In this document: piece after piece, positions 1 to 6,127 of the stretch
Layout: the number at the start of each line of letters is the position of its first letter
Numbering within the stretch: the first letter of the stretch is position 1
From: Nitrospira sp.
GTDB taxonomy: Bacteria > Nitrospirota > Nitrospiria > Nitrospirales > Nitrospiraceae
Direction of reading: 5' to 3'
DNA length: 10,000 nt
NCBI GenBank assembly: GCA_020216985.1
Contig: JAIWOH010000166.1
Location: 1 to 10,000 of the forward strand
Notes under the pieces: generated by a model
What the model saw: only the letters and a program-made list of their open reading frames with translations
What the model was told of the DNA's origin: nothing
Databases searched by the model: none
Position numbers and translations under genes: made by a program

Positions 1-1
1 C

Positions 2-448
2 GTCACAGCCTTTACCGTCGCCCATTCGCTGACCTTGAGCCTGGCCGCCCTCGATATCGTCCGCTTACCGTCCCGCTTCGTGGAATCGACGATCGCCGCC
101 TCGGTCGTGCTCACGGGAATCGGGAATCTGTACCCGATGATGATCGCCCGACGATGGGCGGTCGCGTTCGGCTTCGGCCTGATTCATGGATTTGGATTCG
201 CCGCCGTGTTGACGGATCTGGGACTGGCTCAGGATTCGTTGCTGCTGAGCTTGGTCGGCTTCAACATCGGGGTGGAACTCGGCCAGATCGTCATCGTCGC
301 CGCGTTCTTGCCATTGGCCTACCTGATCCGCCATTCCCGGTCCTACCCGAGACTAATCCTGACCGGCGGATCGCTGGCCGTCATTGCCATCGCGCTCGTC
401 TGGTTCACGGAACGGGCCTTCGACCTTCAATTGTTCGTCTCCCGATAA
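2..448 (+). CDS. HupE/UreJ-like membrane protein, C-terminal part (5' end outside window)
   Basis: This is the last 148 codons of an integral membrane protein, open to the left edge and ending at TAA 446-448. A TTG at 35 could be read as a start, but the frame continues upstream with family-like residues (AFTVAHSLTLSLA), so the gene begins before the window. Two conserved His-containing motifs are visible: AHSLTL near the left edge and GLIHGFGFAAVL around bases 178-215. Between and after them are hydrophobic stretches consistent with three to four membrane helices. These are features of the HupE/UreJ_2 family, small membrane proteins related to nickel/cobalt permease-like HupE and UreJ; the substrate of this subfamily is not established. 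It converges on the htrA gene with 174 bp between the stops. I see no strong terminator there. Its position beside metal genes suggests, but does not prove, a metal-related role. Confidence 0.8.
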   Translation, partial: VTAFTVAHSLTLSLAALDIVRLPSRFVESTIAASVVLTGIGNLYPMMIARRWAVAFGFGLIHGFGFAAVLTDLGLAQDSLLLSLVGFNIGVELGQIVIVAAFLPLAYLIRHSRSYPRLILTGGSLAVIAIALVWFTERAFDLQLFVSR

Positions 449-610
449 AACGCTCCTGCTTGCCGCCCGCAAGATTCGGAAAAATCGTCGTCCCATCGTT
501 CTTCCAAGGAGAGGAACTCTTTCTCGAATCATCATGCGGCATTGCAGCACGCAGCGGTTTGAATATCCGGCGGTCGTTCGACATGATGTGAATGGAAACG
601 ACCCGACCTT

Positions 611-634
611 CTACTCTCCCTGCTACTCTCCCTG
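611..634. repeat. 12-bp perfect tandem duplication over the htrA stop codon
   Basis: CTACTCTCCCTG occurs at 611-622 and again at 623-634 with no gap. On the minus strand the unit encodes Gln-Gly-Glu-stop, so the duplication gives the protease gene a second, in-frame copy of its last three codons plus stop directly after the first stop. It looks like a replication-slippage duplication with no effect on the protein unless the first stop is read through. Confidence 0.9.
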
Positions 635-2017
635 AATCGGAATGTACAGGACATTGCCCTGTCGGTTGACGAGCAGCAAGGCGAGATCGGTCGGCTTGAG
701 AGGGTCGGCCAGCCGCTGCAGGGTGAAAAAACTCGAAACGGGCTGTCGGTTGAGTTCGAGAATGACGTCGCCCGGCTGCAAACCGGACACCTCGGCCGGC
801 GCTCCTTCCTCAATATCGGTCACGACGACACCGCTTGTGACGGGTAAGTCCATCTGCCTCGCCAGCGAGACGGTGATGTCGTCGAACACCACGCCGGAGA
901 GCGGATGCACGGCGGAGGCGGCGGACGACGAGAGCTGGGTCTTCTTGGCCCGCTCGCGCGGAGCCTCTTGAATCACCAGTTCGGCCTGATACGGTCTACC
1001 GTCCCGGATGAGATCGACTTGATGTTTGCTACCGATCAAAGCTTGCGCGATGAGATTGCGCAGGTGTCCGCTATCCATCACATCACGGCCGTCGAACCGC
1101 ACCACCACATCGCCGCGTCTCAGGCCGGCCCGTTCGGCCGACCCTTTCGGCTGCACATCCGTCACAATCGCACCCTTGATATCGGGGAGGTGGAAAATCT
1201 TCGCCAACATGGGGCTCACATCTTGGGTCGAGGCTCCCAGAAATCCTCGCACGACCCGCCCCGTTTTGAGCAAACTCTGCATCGCGGCGCGGGCCATGTT
1301 GCTGGGGATCGCAAAGCCGACCCCCACGTTCCCGCCGGTGGGGCTCGCGATCGCCGTGTTGATGCCCACCAGCTCGCCGTGGATGTTGACAAGGGCACCT
1401 CCCGAATTCCCCGGATTGATCGGTGCATCGGTTTGAATGAAGTCCTCGAAGTCCGCCACTCCCACGTCCGCCCGCCCCACCGCGCTCACGATGCCGAAGG
1501 TCACGGTGCGACTCAGTCCGAGCGGACTGCCGATCGCCAGGACAAAGTCACCCACCGCGAGCTTGCTCGAATCGCCCCACGTCGCCGCTGAAAGATTCGT
1601 CGCTTGAATCTTGACCACCGCCACGTCGGTTTTTGGATCGCTCGCCACTACTTTCCCTTTGAACTGGCGGCGATCGGACAAGATCACCTCAACGTCAACG
1701 GCGTCAGCCACCACATGGTTGTTCGTGACGATCAATCCATCCGACGAGACGATCACACCGGACCCTTGACCGTACTGTCGGCGCGTCGGAGGCTCCTTGA
1801 ACAGCCCGAACGGCAACGCCTCATCACTGAAGGTCTGCTCGCGTACCACCACGGTGGAGGCGATGCTCACCACCGCCGGAATCACCTTGCCGGCGGCGGC
1901 CTTCACTTGACTCTGCAAATCCTGGCCGCCGGCCGCACGACTCTCCGGCATCTCTAGCAGCAAGCAGATGACCACAGCCCATCCCGCCTTCATGCCCCAG
2001 ACGGCCCATCTCTTCAT
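623..2017 (-). CDS. htrA: Periplasmic serine protease, HtrA/DegP family
   Basis: This is a serine endoprotease and chaperone (peptidase family S1C) that degrades or refolds damaged envelope proteins. The 464-residue product has a signal peptide (residues 1-28, Lys/Arg, then a hydrophobic core, then SRAA). A trypsin-like domain follows with the full triad: His101 in TNNHVV, Asp131 in KTDVAVV and Ser205 in NPGNSGGAL. Two PDZ domains come next, at roughly 259-347 and 372-462. The loop before the His domain is short, as in DegQ/MucD rather than E. coli DegP. The frame stays open 98 codons further upstream, but that extension would overlap copB and has no secretion signal. The chosen ATG begins the signal peptide and sits about 30 bp below a good promoter, with GTGGAG about 12 bases upstream. 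It follows copB after 154 bp and probably has its own transcript, fitting a stress role beside copper genes. Confidence 0.93.
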   Translation of the reverse strand: MKRWAVWGMKAGWAVVICLLLEMPESRAAGGQDLQSQVKAAAGKVIPAVVSIASTVVVREQTFSDEALPFGLFKEPPTRRQYGQGSGVIVSSDGLIVTNNHVVADAVDVEVILSDRRQFKGKVVASDPKTDVAVVKIQATNLSAATWGDSSKLAVGDFVLAIGSPLGLSRTVTFGIVSAVGRADVGVADFEDFIQTDAPINPGNSGGALVNIHGELVGINTAIASPTGGNVGVGFAIPSNMARAAMQSLLKTGRVVRGFLGASTQDVSPMLAKIFHLPDIKGAIVTDVQPKGSAERAGLRRGDVVVRFDGRDVMDSGHLRNLIAQALIGSKHQVDLIRDGRPYQAELVIQEAPRERAKKTQLSSSAASAVHPLSGVVFDDITVSLARQMDLPVTSGVVVTDIEEGAPAEVSGLQPGDVILELNRQPVSSFFTLQRLADPLKPTDLALLLVNRQGNVLYIPIQGE

Positions 2018-2053
2018 CAACCGGCGATTCTCCACTGGCCGCACTCCCTTTTG

Positions 2054-2081
2054 ATCATATGGCCCCCGATCCAAATGGCAA
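2054..2081 (-). promoter_or_regulatory. Putative sigma70 promoter of htrA
   Basis: On the minus strand, TTGCCA (2081-2076) and TATGAT (2059-2054) each match five of six consensus bases and are separated by 16 bp. Initiation would fall near 2047, leaving a leader of about 30 nt before the ATG at 2017. That agrees with the start chosen from the signal peptide. Assigned from sequence resemblance only. Confidence 0.55.
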
Positions 2082-2171
2082 TGCTGCGCGAACCTATCAC
2101 AGGAAACCGGCTTCTGCACGATATTCGAAAGAGGCGTCTTCTGAATAGAGAAAGGAAGAAACGGGCCTCTC

Positions 2172-2990
2172 TTAGAACCAAAGCCTGACGCCCGCCACAA
2201 ATCGAACCTGACTCGGATTACCTCCTTCTTCCCTGACCAACGTGGCGGTCTCGCCGAAACTTCGATCGATCGAAAACCCCACATAGGGGGCGAATTCCCG
2301 TCGGATCTCATAGCGGAGCCGCAGCCCGAACTCCAGATTATTGAGCCCGGCGCCGGTGGTAAATCGCTCGACCCGTTGCGCCGCCACGTTCGTTTCGAAC
2401 CGTCCTTGCAGAATCAGTCGTTGTGTCAGCAAGAAATCCTTCGTCAACGACAGCCGCCCCGAAACATGACCGCCTTGGTCGATGAACAGCGCGGCTTCCA
2501 GTTCGTAATTATAAGGCACCAGGCCCTGGATGCCGATCACGCCCAGCCCGCGCGTCACATTCCGTCCGCGAAACTGTTGCGTTTCAATGCGCGAGCCGAT
2601 CTGCACATCGTAATACTTCGCAATGAACCGGCCGTACAACAGTTGGAAGTCCACATCATAGTCCGCCTTGAACGCCGTATCCTGCTGTCCCTCACTTTTG
2701 AACCACAGCCGGTGATGGTCGCCGCCGTACCAGCCGTCGAGATCCCATCGATAGTCGTCTCGCTCCGGCCTTGCGCCTCCGGCAGGCCGATATTCCAACA
2801 GGTCCATAAGCACAAACAGATAGGGCCGTTGATCATGGACGGGGCTCGGCCAGCTTGTCGGTGGAGACGACGCGGTTTGTGGCATCGCAGGAGATTCGGC
2901 CGATGTTTGTGCATCGGCATGAGAGACCAGACCGATCCCCGTGGAGCAACCCAAAATCGCCACCCACAGCCATGGGTGCACAGTCCTCAT
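2172..2990 (-). CDS. copB: Copper-resistance outer-membrane protein, CopB family
   Basis: CopB/PcoB-type proteins are outer-membrane beta-barrels that accompany the periplasmic oxidase CopA in copper tolerance; their exact copper-handling role is not settled. The 272-residue product starts with a signal peptide (MRTVHPWLWV to HADAQ). A short Pro/Ser-rich linker follows, then a barrel region. That region has the family-like RPYLFVLMDLLEYR opening, GWYGGDHHRLWFKSEG, the DVQIGSRIE segment and a strand-alternating C terminus ending in Phe (VRLWF), as expected for an outer-membrane protein. The Met/His-rich N-terminal repeats of classical CopB are not present, apart from the His pair in GGDHHR. 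The ATG overlaps the TGA of the upstream oxidase gene (ATGA), so translation is probably coupled. An upstream extension of 30 codons lies inside the oxidase gene and lacks signal-peptide character, so it is not used. Confidence 0.9.
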   Translation of the reverse strand: MRTVHPWLWVAILGCSTGIGLVSHADAQTSAESPAMPQTASSPPTSWPSPVHDQRPYLFVLMDLLEYRPAGGARPERDDYRWDLDGWYGGDHHRLWFKSEGQQDTAFKADYDVDFQLLYGRFIAKYYDVQIGSRIETQQFRGRNVTRGLGVIGIQGLVPYNYELEAALFIDQGGHVSGRLSLTKDFLLTQRLILQGRFETNVAAQRVERFTTGAGLNNLEFGLRLRYEIRREFAPYVGFSIDRSFGETATLVREEGGNPSQVRFVAGVRLWF

Positions 2991-4879
2991 GACAGGCCGT
3001 TCCGCTCGCCGCCGGCAACCTCGACGACTCTGAACATCCCGGCCTCCATATGCAGCAAGAGATGACAGTGGAGCGCCCATCGCCCAGGGGCATCAGCCGT
3101 CACGGCAACGGACAGACGTTCCGCCGGTTTGACGATCACCGTATGTTTGCGAGGCAGAAACTCGCCCGCGCCATTTTCCAGCTCCATCCACATTCCATGC
3201 AGATGAATCGGATGCTCCATCATCGTATCGTTTACGAAGACCAGCCGCAGCCGCTCGCCGTCGCGAAGGGGGATCGGTGCGGGAGCCTCCGAATACTTCT
3301 TGCCATCGAACGACCAGAGATACCGTACCATGTGGCCGGTGAGATGGAGTTCGATCGTCCGTTCCGGCTCCCGCCGGTCATCTATGGGAGTGAGCCGCTT
3401 CAAGTCGGCATAGACCAATACCCGCCGCTCCGTTTGGTCGAGCCCCGTTCCTGGCTCCATCCATCGGTTTCGCGAATATTCAGCGACCGTCTGATTGCTG
3501 GCTCCATGGTCGTCGGGCCCATGCCGTACCCACTCAACACCAACGTCACGGGAGGGAACTCGCCTCCCTGCCGTTTCATGGTCATGCCCCTGGTCATGTC
3601 CCGCTTGACTCTGATGGGGTGAATGGCCAGGCGATCCGTGCCGAGCCTGTGCCCTTCCATGTGACCGGTGCTCGTCACGCCCCGCATCCACCCCGGCCAT
3701 GGCCATGCCTTCCATCCCCATCCCCATGTCCTCCATCGTGCGGAGGGGGCGCGGGCGGCGCGGGGGAAGGTCGCCGCTCATGCCAGATCGCGGCGCGAGC
3801 GTGCCCCTCGCATAACCGCTTCGATCCATCGCCTCGGCAAAAACGGTATAGGCTCGGTTGTCCTGCGGATGAACGATCACATCATAGGTTTCAGCCGGCC
3901 CCATACGCAGTTCCTCCACCGTGACCGGCTGGACATTCTGCCCATCGGCCTGCACGACCGTCATGGTGAGTTCCGGTAGGCGCACGTCGAAGAACGTCGC
4001 AGCCGCGGCATTGATCAATCGCAACCGTACCGCCTCGCCGGGACGAAACAGCCCCGTCCAATTGTCAGTCGGCGAGAGCCCGTTCATCAGATAGGTCAAA
4101 ACGGAGCCGGTCACGTCGGCAAAATCCGTGGGGTCCATTCTCATCCAGTCCCACAGCAAGTAATCCTCAAGCGCCGGCCAGAACCCCATGCGTTGTACGT
4201 CCGCCACGAATTCCACCGCCGTCCGTTTTTGAAAGTTGTAGTACCCGCTTGTTTTCTTGATGTTGGCCAGAATTGTCTCCGGATTTTCAAGGCTCCAGTC
4301 CGACAACAGCACCACATAGTCACGGTCATACCCAACAGACTCCGGTTCCCTCGGCTCGATGATCAATGGTCCGTACATGCCCTGTAATTCCTGACCACCT
4401 GAATGGCTGTGGTACCAATAGGTACCGCTCTGTTTCACCGGAAAGTGATAGGAAAAGGTGGTTCCCGGTTCGATACCTGCGAAACTCACGCCGGGGACTC
4501 CATCCATCTCAAATGGCAGCAGAATGCCGTGCCAGTGAATCGATGTCGGCTCCCGCAAGCGATTCGTCACGAGGATCGTAACCTCTTGCCCTTCAGTCAG
4601 TCGAATCAACGGCCCGGGAACCGTACCGTTGATCGTGACGGCGGTGCCGATCCGTCCATCGACCGTGAAGGATCGCTCGTCGATCACGAGATCGATCAGC
4701 TCGCCGCTTAGGACCGAAGGTTGTGTGCCGGCAGCGGTCGCAGGGCGTGTCGCACGGCCCGCACACGCGGGAAGGAGCGACTGGATCGTCGCCAACAATC
4801 CCAGTGCCCCGGCTCGTTTCAGCAGCAGACGTCTGGAAATCCTGTCGGTTCCATCTTGCACGTTCTTATTGAATGGCAT
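2987..4879 (-). CDS. copA: Tat-exported multicopper oxidase, CopA/PcoA family
   Basis: This is a periplasmic multicopper oxidase, by family expected to oxidise Cu(I) to the less permeant Cu(II) using oxygen. The 630-residue product starts with a twin-arginine signal (S-R-R-L-L-L-K, Arg16-Arg17) and a hydrophobic stretch ending at LLPACAG. The N-terminal cupredoxin domain carries HWHG (His115, His117) and WYHSH (His157, His159). A central cupredoxin domain spans roughly 180-350. The C-terminal domain carries HPIHLHG (His556, 559, 561) and HCHLLLHMEAGM (His604, Cys605, His606, His610, Met615). All type 1, 2 and 3 copper ligands are therefore present. A Met/His-rich linker lies at about 384-433. 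I prefer ATG 4879 over ATG 4900: GAAGG lies about nine bases upstream of the former, and the latter has no visible ribosome site. copB overlaps its stop. Upstream lies only a cusA-like remnant, so the original promoter may have been lost. Confidence 0.93.
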   Translation of the reverse strand: MPFNKNVQDGTDRISRRLLLKRAGALGLLATIQSLLPACAGRATRPATAAGTQPSVLSGELIDLVIDERSFTVDGRIGTAVTINGTVPGPLIRLTEGQEVTILVTNRLREPTSIHWHGILLPFEMDGVPGVSFAGIEPGTTFSYHFPVKQSGTYWYHSHSGGQELQGMYGPLIIEPREPESVGYDRDYVVLLSDWSLENPETILANIKKTSGYYNFQKRTAVEFVADVQRMGFWPALEDYLLWDWMRMDPTDFADVTGSVLTYLMNGLSPTDNWTGLFRPGEAVRLRLINAAAATFFDVRLPELTMTVVQADGQNVQPVTVEELRMGPAETYDVIVHPQDNRAYTVFAEAMDRSGYARGTLAPRSGMSGDLPPRRPRPLRTMEDMGMGMEGMAMAGVDAGRDEHRSHGRAQARHGSPGHSPHQSQAGHDQGHDHETAGRRVPSRDVGVEWVRHGPDDHGASNQTVAEYSRNRWMEPGTGLDQTERRVLVYADLKRLTPIDDRREPERTIELHLTGHMVRYLWSFDGKKYSEAPAPIPLRDGERLRLVFVNDTMMEHPIHLHGMWMELENGAGEFLPRKHTVIVKPAERLSVAVTADAPGRWALHCHLLLHMEAGMFRVVEVAGGERNGLS

Positions 4880-4953
4880 GGTGATCGACCTTCTGTTCAT
4901 TCCGGAAATGTCAGACGCTTGATGACTCTCTTGGCCGACAGCGATCGGTCATA

Positions 4954-5142
4954 CTACAAGGCATACATTACCGGAATCACCAGCAATGTCAGCACGGTCG
5001 AGCTCACCATGCCGCCGATCATCGGCGCGGCGATGCGTTTCATCATGTCGGCGCCGGTCCCGGTGGTCCACATGATAGGGAGCAAGCCACCCCTGATGGC
5101 GGCGACGGTCATCATTTTGGGTCGCACGCGCACGATGCTTCT
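4954..5142 (-). pseudogene. C-terminal remnant of a CusA-like heavy-metal RND pump
   Basis: About 62 codons of an RND pump C terminus survive, ending at TAG 4956-4954. Recognisable segments are RVRPKMMTVAAI, GLLPIMWTTGTGAD, MKRIAAPMIGGM and the last membrane helix to VMYAL. The TGTG-x-x-MKRIAAPM signature is CusA/SilA-like and differs clearly from the intact pump elsewhere in the window, which has ATGPGSEVQRPLA at this position. This was therefore a different paralogue, not a duplicate end. Similarity stops near base 5142, where recombinase sequence on the other strand begins. About 1000 codons are missing. The remnant lies 74 bp upstream of the oxidase start on the same strand, suggesting an ancestral order of cusA-like pump, copA, copB. 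The exact breakpoint is uncertain by about 15 bases. Confidence 0.8.
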
Positions 5143-5594
5143 CACCGCCGTCAAAGCCCCCCTGGCCCGGCACCTTGAGAAGATGAAGCGGCAACACCAG
5201 TATGATCTGGAGCGGGGATCTAGGCCGTGTTGTCCTGCCGACTGCATTGGATCGGGAGCATCCCCAGGCGAGCCGAGAGTAGGGCTGGCAGTGGGTCTTC
5301 CCAACCTCGAAGCATTGCACCCATCCGGTGACGTGTGAGCCGTCCAGACATCACCTGCACGAATCCGTCCTGCAGAAGGCCGTCAAAGAAGCCGCCCGCA
5401 AGGCTGGGATCGCCAAGCCGGCCAGTTGCCACACGTTGCGCCATTCCTTTGCGACTCACCTCCTGCAGGATGGCTACGACATCCGCACAGTCCAAGAGCT
5501 CCTTGGGCATAAGGACGTGGGTACCACCATGATCGACACGCATGTCCTGAATCGAGGCGGGTGCGGGGTGGACAGCCCGGCGGACCGCCTCTGA
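5132..5594 (+). pseudogene. Decayed IntI-like tyrosine recombinase, C-terminal half
   Basis: Two frames together give the C-terminal half of an integron-type tyrosine recombinase. Frame one, from about 5132, reads PLARHLEKMKRQHQYDLERG. One extra base at about 5219 then moves the reading into the frame GRVVLPTALDREHPQ, followed by RE-stop-GWQWVFP, the [16 protein letters not shown] segment and [12 protein letters not shown]. It continues through [15 protein letters not shown] to TGA 5592-5594. The REWGWQ-type insert is characteristic of integron integrases within the family. Lesions: the frameshift near 5219; TAG at 5280-5282 where the family has Trp; Asp (GAC 5535-5537) in MIDTH where the nucleophilic Tyr of MIYTH belongs. 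The N-terminal half, with the first catalytic Arg and the Lys, is absent. The HxxR (5430-5441) and GHKD motifs remain. It cannot be active. Family placement is from motif recognition. Confidence 0.85.
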
Positions 5595-5620
5595 CCGCGA
5601 GTTGTTGGCTGGGATATACT
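5591..5620 (+). promoter_or_regulatory. Weak promoter-like sequence just after the recombinase remnant
   Basis: CTGACC (5591-5596; four of six -35 bases) and TATACT (5615-5620; five of six -10 bases) are separated by 18 bp. Initiation would fall near 5627, immediately before the first hairpin. The -35 match is poor, so this could be chance. Confidence 0.2.
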
Positions 5621-5629
5621 GCGGGCTGA

Positions 5630-5669
5630 TAGCCGGATAGACTGCGAGATTTGCGGTCTATCTCGGCTA
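5630..5669. repeat. Long bulged hairpin between recombinase and methyltransferase remnants
   Basis: Arms 5630-5647 and 5651-5669 pair over 18 positions around a three-base loop, with one unpaired T (5663) and two G-T pairs. The base of the stem is TAGCCG with CGGCTA. No T-run follows on either strand, so it is not a standard terminator. It lies in the roughly 250-bp non-coding stretch 5595-5845. It could be a structured RNA, a recombination-site remnant or a repeat element; the sequence alone does not decide. Confidence 0.6.
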
Positions 5670-5737
5670 GCTCGCGCGAAGCGATCTCTTGATAAGTGCC
5701 GGATTTCCTTTTAGACTCGCCATCCAGTGAGCTGCCT

Positions 5738-5768
5738 AGGCTCCCGTGCTATGCTGCGCGGGTAGCCT
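5738..5768. repeat. Second bulged hairpin in the same non-coding stretch
   Basis: Arms 5738-5749 (AGGCTCCCGTGC) and 5756-5768 (GCGCGGGTAGCCT) form 12 pairs around a six-base loop, with one T (5763) unpaired on the right arm and one G-T pair. As in the first hairpin, the single bulged base is a T on the right arm, five or six pairs from the base of the stem. No T-run follows. Confidence 0.5.
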
Positions 5769-5794
5769 GCAGCAGACTTAATAGTTGGACGGCA

Positions 5795-5815
5795 GAAGAA
5801 GATGAAGATGATGAT
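5795..5815 (+). repeat. GAA/GAT trinucleotide tract
   Basis: Seven consecutive GAW triplets (GAA GAA GAT GAA GAT GAT GAT) lie about 30 bp before the methyltransferase remnant. From ATG 5802 a 15-codon frame (beginning MKMMMRCAER) ends at TGA 5847-5849, overlapping the ATG at 5846. AGAAGAAG precedes it and could act as a ribosome site. This is probably coincidence; no conservation can be judged here. Confidence 0.6.
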
Positions 5816-5845
5816 GCGGTGCGCGGAACGAAAGCACCGGGTACC

Positions 5846-6118
5846 ATGATTGAACCAGAAGACAAAGCACGTTGAAACAGGCCGCACCACGCTCGCGCCG
5901 GAGCGAAGCTACGACTTCAAGGACTGGCTTCCGAAGGAGCTCCGGGCGTTAGAGAACCCACAGACCGCGATCCCGGCAATTGCCAAGGACGCACGTTTGA
6001 TGAGTCTCATCGACAATGCGGTTCGTTCGATTCCAACTACTCATCGCCTCCTCCTTCGAGATGCGCGCTCTCGGACGAGCTGACCCCGAACTCGGTCCGT
6101 CTCGTCTTGACGTCGCCT
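5846..6118 (+). pseudogene. 5' fragment of a site-specific DNA methyltransferase
   Basis: The main frame (from 5850) reads APERSYDFKDWLPKELRALE, then DNAVRSIPTTHRLLLRDARS. This resembles the N-terminal part of DNA methyltransferases that carry TSPPYW (amino-methyltransferases modifying adenine N6 or cytosine N4). After DARS the frame hits a stop at 6081, but the alternative frame continues as DELTPNSVRLVLTSP. Restoring one missing base near 6072 therefore gives DARSLDELTPNSVRLVLTSP. Similarity ends at 6118, just where PPYW should follow, so the catalytic motif and the rest are missing. At the start, ATG 5846 (MIEPEDKA) joins VETGRTTLAPERS if one C near 5870 is skipped, so a second frameshift is possible. 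The fragment ends about 10 bp from the stop of the pump gene on the other strand. Modified base and target are unknown. Confidence 0.65.
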
Positions 6119-6127
6119 CGCCGGACA

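Noticed and set aside
449..622. Bidirectional terminator between the convergent HupE-like and htrA genes
   Set aside because: No stem of useful length followed by a T-run was found on either strand.
2130..2170. Imperfect inverted repeat (AGAGG..TCTTC with GAAGA..CCTCT) after copB as a terminator
   Set aside because: Only two five-base stems separated by unpaired bases and no proper T-run; too weak to call.
2018..2311. 98-codon N-terminal extension of the protease frame
   Set aside because: It overlaps the end of copB, lacks secretion character, and the internal ATG at 2017 opens a normal signal peptide just below a good promoter.
3450..3640. Possible frameshift in the oxidase linker, because another frame is also open here
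   Set aside because: The main frame continues with family-like sequence on both sides (MEPGTGLDQTERRVLVYADL after the His-rich part), so the second frame is a shadow.
4880..4900. Upstream ATG at 4900 for the multicopper oxidase
   Set aside because: No ribosome site is visible before it, whereas GAAGG lies at proper spacing before ATG 4879; the Tat motif is retained with either start.
5595..5845. attC or attI site next to the recombinase remnant
   Set aside because: A GTTRRRY match exists (GTTGGAC, 5784-5790), but no RYYYAAC partner lies upstream within range, and the hairpins do not carry the core boxes at their bases.
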